Shown piece after piece: positions 13,317-19,404 of a stretch of DNA of 21,259 nt (position 1 is the stretch's first letter; each line of letters begins with the position of its first letter). Below the pieces are notes generated by a model, which worked only from the letters and a program-made list of their open reading frames with translations, searched no databases and was not told the origin of the DNA. The DNA comes from CAZJUO01 sp964549245 (GTDB taxonomy: Bacteria; Patescibacteriota; Patescibacteriia; UBA10025; JAHIVO01). Location: assembly GCA_964549245.1 (NCBI GenBank), contig CAZJUO010000017.1, positions 1 through 21,259 of the forward strand, given 5' to 3'. The position numbers and the translations under genes were made by a program.

Positions 13317-14372
13317 TTAAGCTGATAGCGTGTCTTCCCGCTCTTTAAATGCCGAAAAATCTTCGAAAAACGCCTTCACTACCAGGGCAATCGGCACCGC
13401 TAATAAAAGACCGACAATACCGGCCAGCTTGGCGCCGATCAGCATTACCACAATAACTACTAATGGGTTCAGACCAACTGTTTTTTCCATCACTTTGGGA
13501 ACCAGTAAACTATTTTCCAACTGTTGGATAATAATATACCACACCACCACCAGCAAAGCGATTAAGAAATTGTCCGTAGTCAGGGCAATAAACACCGCGG
13601 GGATACCCCCTAGGAACGGGCCTAAGTACGGTATAAATTCCGTCAGCCCGGCCCATAGCGCCAAAACTAGTGAGTACTTGACCCCCAAAATCGTCAAACC
13701 TACATAGGCCAAAACACCGATCAGCAAGCACAATATCAGCTGGCCGCGCAGCCACAGCCGCAGGCGCTCCTGGGCACGATTTATTAACTGGAAAGCGTAG
13801 GGATGATATTTAGCCGGAGTAATCGAACGAAAAAACTTTTTCAATGCGTTTTCCTCCAAGAGCATGTAAAAAGTAATGATAACAACCCCCAGTAACGAGA
13901 AAAATCCGCCAAAAATACTGGCAATGGCATTAAAAACTCCCGCGGTGGTCTGGGCTAAATTGTTTTGCAGCGTCTCTAAGGTACTCTGCAGCGTTTGCAA
14001 TAAATTTTGTTGCAAAGAAAATTCGCGGAAGCGCTCAAAATCATTGATCACCCGCTGGTAGTATTCTGGGAAATTGTTGGCAATATCGCTGATCTGGGTC
14101 GCTAGCGGAGGAATTAATAATAACAGCACAACAGCAAAGGCCCCAAAGAAAGCTAAATAAATAAAAAGGGTGGCCAAAATTCTCGGTACCTTGCGCCGCT
14201 GTAAGGCATTGACCCATGGATTGAGCGCCGTAGCCAGAATAACTGAAACAATAAGAACCAAAATTACATCACGCAACAAATACAAGACTCCTATAGCCGC
14301 AACGATAACTATAAATTTGAATATGGTGCCGGAGGCGATATTGATTGTTACTGCCTTATTGTCTTTAGCCAT
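13317..14372 (-). CDS. AI-2E family transporter (PerM-type permease)
   Basis: This is an integral membrane protein of the AI-2E family (PF01594). Members include autoinducer-2 exporters, sodium-proton antiporters and many without known substrate. Of 351 residues, about eight hydrophobic segments are seen. Between the first group and the last lies a polar stretch (about 95-145) rich in Gln, Leu and Asn. Signatures are EFIPYLGPFLGGIPA, and NSLLVPKVMEKTVGLNPLVVIV followed by GIVGLLLAVP near the C-terminus. It starts 40 nt after the M16 peptidase stop, on the same strand. Substrate is unknown. Quorum sensing should not be assumed from the family name. Confidence 0.92.
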   Translation of the reverse strand: MAKDNKAVTINIASGTIFKFIVIVAAIGVLYLLRDVILVLIVSVILATALNPWVNALQRRKVPRILATLFIYLAFFGAFAVVLLLLIPPLATQISDIANNFPEYYQRVINDFERFREFSLQQNLLQTLQSTLETLQNNLAQTTAGVFNAIASIFGGFFSLLGVVIITFYMLLEENALKKFFRSITPAKYHPYAFQLINRAQERLRLWLRGQLILCLLIGVLAYVGLTILGVKYSLVLALWAGLTEFIPYLGPFLGGIPAVFIALTTDNFLIALLVVVWYIIIQQLENSLLVPKVMEKTVGLNPLVVIVVMLIGAKLAGIVGLLLAVPIALVVKAFFEDFSAFKEREDTLSA

Positions 14373-14412
14373 ATTATTTTGCTGTGCTGTAACTGCCTAA
14401 AGTATACAATAT

Positions 14413-15681
14413 CTAGGATAATTTTAAAATACGTTGGTAAGCAGCTGCTTGCTCAACCGGTCCGATCAGCGCTAAATTCAGCTTTTTTTCTTTAATAATA
14501 TGTCGGCTAACATCCGCTATTTGCTGTGCGGTGACAGCTTCAATCTTGGCAATCTGCTGGCTGGGTGTCATTATTTTCTTTTTTAGCAGCTGTTGTTTCG
14601 CTAGCCAGACAGCTAACGTATCCGATGATTCGAGATCGATAATCATCTTTCCCTTCACGTATTCTTTAGCTTTGATTAATTCATGACGAGTGACTCCACG
14701 ATCGACAATTTTGTTAAATTCTTTCATGATAGCCTGTATGGCTTCCGGGATCCGCTTGGCATCCAAACCGGCCTGTACCATCAAATTGCCCGTATCTTCG
14801 TAAATGTTCACCCCCGAGCGAATAAAATAGCACAATCCTTTTTTCTCGCGAATGGACATGAACAAACGGGAACTCATATTACCACCCAGGATGACGCTTA
14901 ACAGGCTTAGGGCGTATAACCGTTGGTTAAAATACGAATACGCCGGAAAGCCGACAGCCAGCTGTACCTGTTCGGTTTGTTTTTGCTTTACGGTAACTGT
15001 GGGCTGTTGCTGGGCAACACTGATTGGCCGGAATTTTTGCATGCTTGCTTGTTTTTTTTGCTTGCCAAAATACTTTGTAATGGCCGCGGAAGTATTTTTA
15101 TCAATCCTGCCTGCCACTGCCACCAATATATTTTTTGGCTGATAATATTTTTTGTAATATGCATACAGCGCGTCCCGGCTAACCGAACCAATTACTTTTT
15201 TGGGACCGGCGATATTCCAGCCCAAAGGGCGATCACCATAGACGGTCTGCTCAAAAATGTCTTCCATCATCATCATAGGATTGTCCTCATACATATTTAT
15301 CTCTTCAATGATCACGCCCCGCTCCCGCTCAACCTCTTTTGCCGCGAAGTGCGAATTATAAATAATATCAGACAAAATATCCAATAAGAGTTCAACTTTT
15401 TCATAGCTGGCTTTGATGTAATAGCCCGTATGATCCTTAGAGGTAAAAGCGTTATATTCTGCTCCAATGCCATCCAACAGCTTGGTAATGCTCAAAGCCG
15501 TGGGTCGCTTTTTCGTACCTTTGAACATCAGGTGTTCCACAAAATGCGAAACGCCGTTGATCGCACGATGTTCATACCGCGAACCTACTTTAACCAGCAC
15601 CAGCACAGTGACCGCTTTGGTCTCTTTTTGGGGCGATTCAATCACCCGTAGGCCGTTTTTTAATGTATATAAATTGTACAT
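14413..15681 (-). CDS. M16-family zinc metallopeptidase
   Basis: This is a pitrilysin/processing-peptidase-like protein of 422 residues, with two homologous halves. The active-site motif is the inverted zinc motif HFVEH (His46, Glu49, His50), with the third ligand Glu in VIIEEINMYED about 76 residues later. The C-terminal half has the substrate-binding segment SRLFMSIREKKGLCYFIRSG. The length fits single-chain bacterial M16B enzymes that work as dimers. No signal peptide is seen, so it is probably cytoplasmic. A perfect TATAAT (15697-15702) lies so close to the ATG that the leader is about 9 nt, without Shine-Dalgarno. It is the first gene of an operon with the permease. Confidence 0.94.
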   Translation of the reverse strand: MYNLYTLKNGLRVIESPQKETKAVTVLVLVKVGSRYEHRAINGVSHFVEHLMFKGTKKRPTALSITKLLDGIGAEYNAFTSKDHTGYYIKASYEKVELLLDILSDIIYNSHFAAKEVERERGVIIEEINMYEDNPMMMMEDIFEQTVYGDRPLGWNIAGPKKVIGSVSRDALYAYYKKYYQPKNILVAVAGRIDKNTSAAITKYFGKQKKQASMQKFRPISVAQQQPTVTVKQKQTEQVQLAVGFPAYSYFNQRLYALSLLSVILGGNMSSRLFMSIREKKGLCYFIRSGVNIYEDTGNLMVQAGLDAKRIPEAIQAIMKEFNKIVDRGVTRHELIKAKEYVKGKMIIDLESSDTLAVWLAKQQLLKKKIMTPSQQIAKIEAVTAQQIADVSRHIIKEKKLNLALIGPVEQAAAYQRILKLS

Positions 15682-15696
15682 ATTGACAGTCGCTTA

Positions 15697-15719
15697 ATTA
15701 TAATTTAGTCTAATATAAT
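15697..15719. promoter_or_regulatory. Divergent -10 elements between the peptidase and the 35-codon gene
   Basis: The minus-strand -10 for the peptidase is TATAAT (15697-15702). The plus-strand -10 for the small gene is TATAAT (15714-15719). Clear -35 boxes at the right distance were not found for either. A TTGACA at 15683-15688 is 25 nt from the plus -10, which is too far. Confidence 0.5.
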
Positions 15720-15747
15720 TAGTTCATTTTTATAAACGAGGGAGATA

Positions 15748-15855
15748 ATGAATAAAATCACAAAACATTTTCTTGGTTTCGCCATACCGCTTCTGGTGCT
15801 GGCAATTGCCTTAGCCATTATTTATGTAGGCACGAACGGAAAGGCATTCCAATAA
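15748..15855 (+). CDS. Hypothetical 35-residue single-helix membrane protein
   Basis: I do not recognise this protein. ATG at 15748-15750 follows GAGGGAG (15738-15744) by 3 nt. The product begins MNKITKHFLGF and continues with one hydrophobic helix (IPLLVLAIALAIIYVG), ending in a short polar tail TNGKAFQ and TAA. It could be a small membrane peptide of the toxin or regulatory kind, or a subunit of a larger complex. Only the topology is visible. A -10 box lies upstream and a strong terminator starts 21 nt after the stop, so this is a complete unit in spite of its size. Confidence 0.7.
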   Translation: MNKITKHFLGFAIPLLVLAIALAIIYVGTNGKAFQ

Positions 15856-15875
15856 GGATCTCTAGATGTATAAAT

Positions 15876-15902
15876 ACCTCCGACCGCTTCGGAGGTTTTT
15901 TT
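15876..15902 (+). terminator. Rho-independent terminator
   Basis: ACCTCCGA (15876-15883) pairs perfectly with TCGGAGGT (15889-15896), 5-nt loop, T7 run 15896-15902. Confidence 0.95.
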
Positions 15903-15955
15903 ATTGTAAAAACCCGCCTTATATAAAAAATGTTACAAAAAAGAAGTGAGGAGGA

Positions 15956-16103
15956 GTGGTCCGCCCAGGGCGGACCTTTTTGTATTGTTTGAGGAGCCTG
16001 GGCGACGAGTTTACAAAAATGAATGACGACGAGCTCTTTTTTGTTAATTTTTTATATCGGCGGCACTTCTTTTACTTCTTTTCTGTGTGTACAGAAAAGA
16101 AGT
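15956..16103 (-). repeat. Dispersed repeat, copy 2 (3' of glyS)
   Basis: It shares ordered blocks with copy 1 at 11861-12016: GGTCCGCCCA (15958-15967), TTGTATTGTTTGAG (15980-15993, one mismatch), CGAGTTTACAA (16006-16016) and TTTTTGTTAATTT (16038-16050). It ends in a perfect 13-bp hairpin (16074-16086 with 16091-16103, loop GTGT), 7 nt from the glyS stop. The hairpin sequence differs from copy 1 but base pairing and position are kept. This copy also has a palindrome GGTCCGCCCAGGGCGGACC (15958-15976). The same relation to a stop codon in both copies suggests a 3'UTR role. Confidence 0.75.
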
Positions 16104-16110
16104 ACAATAA

Positions 16111-17415
16111 TTATAAATGTTCCCGTAAATACTCTATTAGTGCATTAATCTCCACCCTCTCCTGCTTCATACTATCCCTATCCCGCACGGTAACTTTATT
16201 ATCATCATTGCTGTCAAAATCATAGGTCACGCAGAACGGCGTACCAATCTCATCCTGCCTCCGATAACGCCGGCCAATTGAAGCTACTTCGTCATAAACT
16301 GCCATCCAATGCTTTTGTAAAGTCCGGAATAATTCCTTGGCCGGCTTACTAACTTCGGGCTTTTTTGACAACGGCAAGACCGCCACTTTATACGGCGCTA
16401 GGTCTTTATGCAACCGCAAAACCACTTCTGCCTCTTTATTACTCTCGGTGGTTGTCGTGCGGCCACCCTTAACTTCTTCGTATGAATCTAAGAGGAATGC
16501 CAAGGCCGCACGGTCTACCCCGGCTGACGGTTCAATCACATAAGGAATAACCTCGCTCGCTTCGTCTTTATAACTTATGCCGTGCGCTTTCAAATCATAA
16601 TCCGTGCGGTTGGCAATGCCCATCAATTCAGCCCAGCCTTTCTCGAACCCGAACTGGTATTGGATATCTATGGTTTGTTTGGCATAATGAGCCAGTTCCT
16701 CTTTTTTCTGCTCATACTTCTTTAAATTTTCTTTTTTTAATCCCAAATCAATAAACCATTGATAGCTTTCCTCTACCCATTGTTTAAACCATTTGCTATC
16801 TTCCTTTGGATTGATAAAAAACTCAACTTCCATCATCTCAAACTCCCGCGAACGGAAGATGAAGTTGCCCGGCGTAATCTCATTGCGAAAGGCCTTGCCA
16901 ATCTGGGCAATGCCGAAAGGTAATTTTTTACGGGTGGCTTGCCGTACATTATCAAAATTAATGAAAATATTCTGTGCTGTTTCCGGACGTAAATATGCTG
17001 TGTTAGCCGTATCTTCCGTTGGACCAACAAAAGTCTTAAACATTGTATTAAATTTTTTTGCTTCCGTTAACTCACCGTCACAATCAGGGCAGCTTTTTTT
17101 AGTGACGTCTTCTTTTTTAAAACGATGATGACACTTTTTACATTCCACTAGTTCGTCATGAAACCCAGCCACATGCCCACTCTTTTCCCAGACAGTCGGA
17201 TTGGTAATAATCGAGCTATCCAAACCCACTACGTCTTCCCGTTCCTGCACAAACTTTTTCCACCAAGCTTTCTTAATATTATTTTTTAACTCAACGCCAA
17301 GCGGTCCGAAATCCCAAAAACCCTGCAGACCGCCATATTGTTCCCCAGACTGAAAAATAAAACCCCGGCGCTTGCAGAGTGAGATAAGTTTTTCCATGGT
17401 TGTTGCTTGATCCAT
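16111..17415 (-). CDS. glyS: Glycyl-tRNA synthetase, single-chain dimeric type
   Basis: This class II synthetase of the alpha2 type charges tRNA-Gly in the cytoplasm. The protein has 434 residues from the first ATG. Residue Met7 (17397) is an equally good start, as the family usually begins M-x-K-x-x-S-L-C-K-R-R-G-F. Motifs are GLQGFWDFGPLG (29-40), a zinc-type insertion with C92, C95, C109 and C112, the glycine-site LRPETAQ (142-148), motif 2 FRNEI (176-180), and motif 3 near EPSAGVDRAALAFLLD. The anticodon-binding domain follows (YKVAVLPLSKK). A promoter lies very close to the start: TTGCTT (17451-17456), 17 nt and TATAAT (17428-17433), so the leader is about 6-24 nt without Shine-Dalgarno. 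Confidence 0.96.
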   Translation of the reverse strand: MDQATTMEKLISLCKRRGFIFQSGEQYGGLQGFWDFGPLGVELKNNIKKAWWKKFVQEREDVVGLDSSIITNPTVWEKSGHVAGFHDELVECKKCHHRFKKEDVTKKSCPDCDGELTEAKKFNTMFKTFVGPTEDTANTAYLRPETAQNIFINFDNVRQATRKKLPFGIAQIGKAFRNEITPGNFIFRSREFEMMEVEFFINPKEDSKWFKQWVEESYQWFIDLGLKKENLKKYEQKKEELAHYAKQTIDIQYQFGFEKGWAELMGIANRTDYDLKAHGISYKDEASEVIPYVIEPSAGVDRAALAFLLDSYEEVKGGRTTTTESNKEAEVVLRLHKDLAPYKVAVLPLSKKPEVSKPAKELFRTLQKHWMAVYDEVASIGRRYRRQDEIGTPFCVTYDFDSNDDNKVTVRDRDSMKQERVEINALIEYLREHL

Positions 17416-17427
17416 AATAATAGATAT

Positions 17428-17456
17428 ATTATAGCCATTTTATCCGCAGAAAGCAA
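17428..17456 (-). promoter_or_regulatory. Promoter of glyS
   Basis: On the minus strand, TTGCTT (17451-17456), 17 nt and perfect TATAAT (17428-17433). The predicted start of transcription is about 6 nt before the first ATG. Confidence 0.65.
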
Positions 17457-17500
17457 TAAATCACTTAACAAAGGCAGTGGACTGGCAAACCTTGGGAAAT

Positions 17501-17530
17501 AAAAAAACGCACCCAAAATAATGGATGCGT
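17501..17530 (-). terminator. Rho-independent terminator
   Basis: On the minus strand, ACGCATCC (17523-17530) pairs with GGGTGCGT (17507-17514) with one wobble, followed by T7 (17501-17507). It ends the unit at 17544-18800. Confidence 0.9.
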
Positions 17531-17543
17531 GATAATCAAATAA

Positions 17544-18800
17544 CTATAGCAATTGTGCGGCCTGCACCAGCGCCTTTTTAATCGGCTCAAGCTGCTTGGC
17601 AGTAGCGTTCTTTTTGGCCGGCATAAACGGAAAGGCCGCTTCAATAAACGAGACTGCTTCCCGGCACACCCGCTTGGCAAACCGGCTATCGTCAATACCG
17701 CTGATGCTTGCTCTGAAATCCAGTACCTTTTTTTCGATGCTTTCGAGTTCAGGGGTCAAGAGTTTACGTTTTGGCTGAAACATCAGCTGGGTTATCACCG
17801 TTATATAGTCTTCAAGGTCAGTCCTGATAACCCGCAGTCGCAATGATTCGTAACTCTTCTTCAGCTCGTCCCAGGCTCCGCCGTAGTTACTGCGCATAAC
17901 CATAGACGCGGCATGATCAAATTCGTTAGCCAGCTGCTCCGCTGGAAATAGAAATGGCTGGATCCGAATTTGGCTGCAGTCACCCGCCAGCGCTTGCAGA
18001 CGATAGCTGACTTTTTCCTGAAGCGATCTGCCGCCGTGCGAATCAAAATATTCCTTAGTCAGATTGGGCAGTAAACGGCGCAAAAAATCTTGCGCTGATT
18101 TAAAGACCAATTCGCACAGCTGGATAATCGCCACTAACCTAGTCCTGCGTTCCATCACCCGCGGTTCGATAGCCAAGATCTCTTGCAGGCGATCCTGCAA
18201 GCGATTTCTTAGAGCTACTGACTGTGCCATTTTTGCACTCGGGTTGACACGGCCTTTTGCATCAAGCACCTGGCTGATCATCTTTGAATAATCTAGCGCC
18301 TTAATCTTTTTCATATTGCGCGGCTGCGTGCCAATCTGCCCGATGATGGCGGTGACGGTTTTTTTTATCTCCGCTGACAGTTGTTCAAAATTAATTTTTC
18401 GCAAACTCAACAACTGTCCATTCAGCGCCTGTTCTTTTTCAAGTGCCGTGATCAAGTGATTTTTCTCCCCTTGCGTATCAAAGGAATTGCCGTAATTCGC
18501 AAACAGAATATGCAAGGTTTGGCGAAGTGCGGTATAAACATCCGGCAAGACTTGGTACATAAGCAGGTCATCGGAAAAATCAAATTCCTCTTCTCCGCTT
18601 TGCAGGCGCCGCAGCGCCTCATGAACCAGCTGGTTTTCCCAGTATGGCACGCCGATCATTCCATGATATTTTGACTCCTGAAAAACAGCCAGCTGGCTGC
18701 CAAATAAGCCTACCAAAGCAGCTACTGATCTTGTGTTGCCCCGGCCAAGCGATATTTTCACTACCCTTTCATTGCCATATTCAAATAAAATACGCGGCAT
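17544..18800 (-). CDS. Hypothetical 418-residue protein
   Basis: I do not recognise this protein. ATG at 18798-18800 is preferred, because GGAGG lies five bases upstream. An in-frame GTG at 18812 overlaps that Shine-Dalgarno sequence. The protein starts MPRILFEYGNERVVKISLGR and is rich in charged and aliphatic residues. Its pattern suggests an all-helical fold with no membrane helix and no signal peptide, so it is probably cytoplasmic. There is a run of likely helices around ALRNRLQDRLQEILAIEPRVMERRTRLVAIIQLCELVF and a short Lys-rich loop near the C-terminus. It has a Shine-Dalgarno sequence, a terminator and a promoter that diverges from the pilin gene. Function is unknown. Confidence 0.8.
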   Translation of the reverse strand: MPRILFEYGNERVVKISLGRGNTRSVAALVGLFGSQLAVFQESKYHGMIGVPYWENQLVHEALRRLQSGEEEFDFSDDLLMYQVLPDVYTALRQTLHILFANYGNSFDTQGEKNHLITALEKEQALNGQLLSLRKINFEQLSAEIKKTVTAIIGQIGTQPRNMKKIKALDYSKMISQVLDAKGRVNPSAKMAQSVALRNRLQDRLQEILAIEPRVMERRTRLVAIIQLCELVFKSAQDFLRRLLPNLTKEYFDSHGGRSLQEKVSYRLQALAGDCSQIRIQPFLFPAEQLANEFDHAASMVMRSNYGGAWDELKKSYESLRLRVIRTDLEDYITVITQLMFQPKRKLLTPELESIEKKVLDFRASISGIDDSRFAKRVCREAVSFIEAAFPFMPAKKNATAKQLEPIKKALVQAAQLL

Positions 18801-18868
18801 AATTGCCTCCACGGTTTTTTGTTTAAGAACGGTTTTATTCTAACTACCTTACCCGTTTTAAGGCGCCC

Positions 18869-18912
18869 TGTCAAGCTGTTCATTGACATACAGTCCTCGA
18901 ACCATTTATAAT
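18869..18912. promoter_or_regulatory. Back-to-back promoters between the unknown protein and the pilin-like gene
   Basis: Two perfect -35 boxes face away from each other: TGTCAA (18869-18874, minus-strand TTGACA) and TTGACA (18883-18888), 8 bp apart. The plus-strand -10 is TATAAT (18907-18912) at 18 nt. The minus-strand -10 is weak (TAAGGT at 17 nt). The inverted -35 pair could be bound by one regulator controlling both genes. Confidence 0.6.
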
Positions 18913-18952
18913 AAATATAACCTCTACTACCTAAAGGGTTGACGGATTGATT

Positions 18953-19333
18953 ATGAAAAAAAGGATTACAACAACACTATACCTTATTAGCCTACTAACA
19001 GTGCTGGTGCTAACTGGCACTCCCGCCGCCTTAGCCCAGTTAGGTGGTTTTGACGATTCTGGTGAAATAGCTGAAGCCACCAAACTGCCAACCGCCGACC
19101 CGGAAACAGTCACGATTAACGTTGTCCAATGGGCACTCGGCTTCCTGGGCTTGATTGCCGTAGTCATGATCATCTATGGCGGTTTTACCTGGATGACGGC
19201 CGCCGGAAACGAAGAGCGTTTAGCGCTGGCAAAAAAAGTAATTAAATACGCCATCGGCGGATTGCTGGTTATTCTTTTAGCCTGGGCTTTGACTACCTTT
19301 GTGTTCGGCCGTATCAACTCATTTACTACATAA
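18953..19333 (+). CDS. T4SS pilin-like protein (VirB2/TrbC-like)
   Basis: This is a small secreted or membrane protein of 126 residues from ATG at 18953. A TTG two codons earlier is also in frame. A clear signal peptide (KKRITTTLYLISLLTVLVLTGTPAALAQ) ends with an Ala-x-Ala cleavage site. Two hydrophobic helices follow (about 53-75 and 92-114), joined by a short loop WMTAAGNEERLALAKKVIKYA. This is the pattern of the pilin-like conjugal transfer family common in Patescibacteria. Members are thought to make surface filaments or part of a type IV secretion or DNA-uptake system, but this has seldom been tested. No other secretion genes are in the window. It has its own promoter and a terminator. 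Confidence 0.82.
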   Translation: MKKRITTTLYLISLLTVLVLTGTPAALAQLGGFDDSGEIAEATKLPTADPETVTINVVQWALGFLGLIAVVMIIYGGFTWMTAAGNEERLALAKKVIKYAIGGLLVILLAWALTTFVFGRINSFTT

Positions 19334-19348
19334 TTTTAACCAATACCG

Positions 19349-19388
19349 AAAAAACCACCGTTATATGTTATAACTGCAAAGGTTTTTT
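19349..19388. terminator. Bidirectional terminator between convergent genes
   Basis: AAAAAACC (19349-19356) pairs with GGTTTTTT (19381-19388). An inner GTTATA/TATAAC hairpin (19360-19365 and 19369-19374) has loop TGT. A run of A on one side and T on the other lets it serve both the pilin-like gene and the Clp-like gene. Confidence 0.75.
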
Positions 19389-19404
19389 TATTTTGCTAAA
19401 AAAC

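Noticed and set aside
15956..16225. 89-codon plus-strand frame over repeat copy 2
   Set aside because: It overlaps the glyS 3' end and the repeat hairpin. Its residues follow from the repeat sequence, and copy 1 does not keep an equivalent frame.
17544..18812. GTG at 18812 as the start of the unknown protein
   Set aside because: The GTG overlaps the GGAGG that correctly precedes the ATG at 18800.
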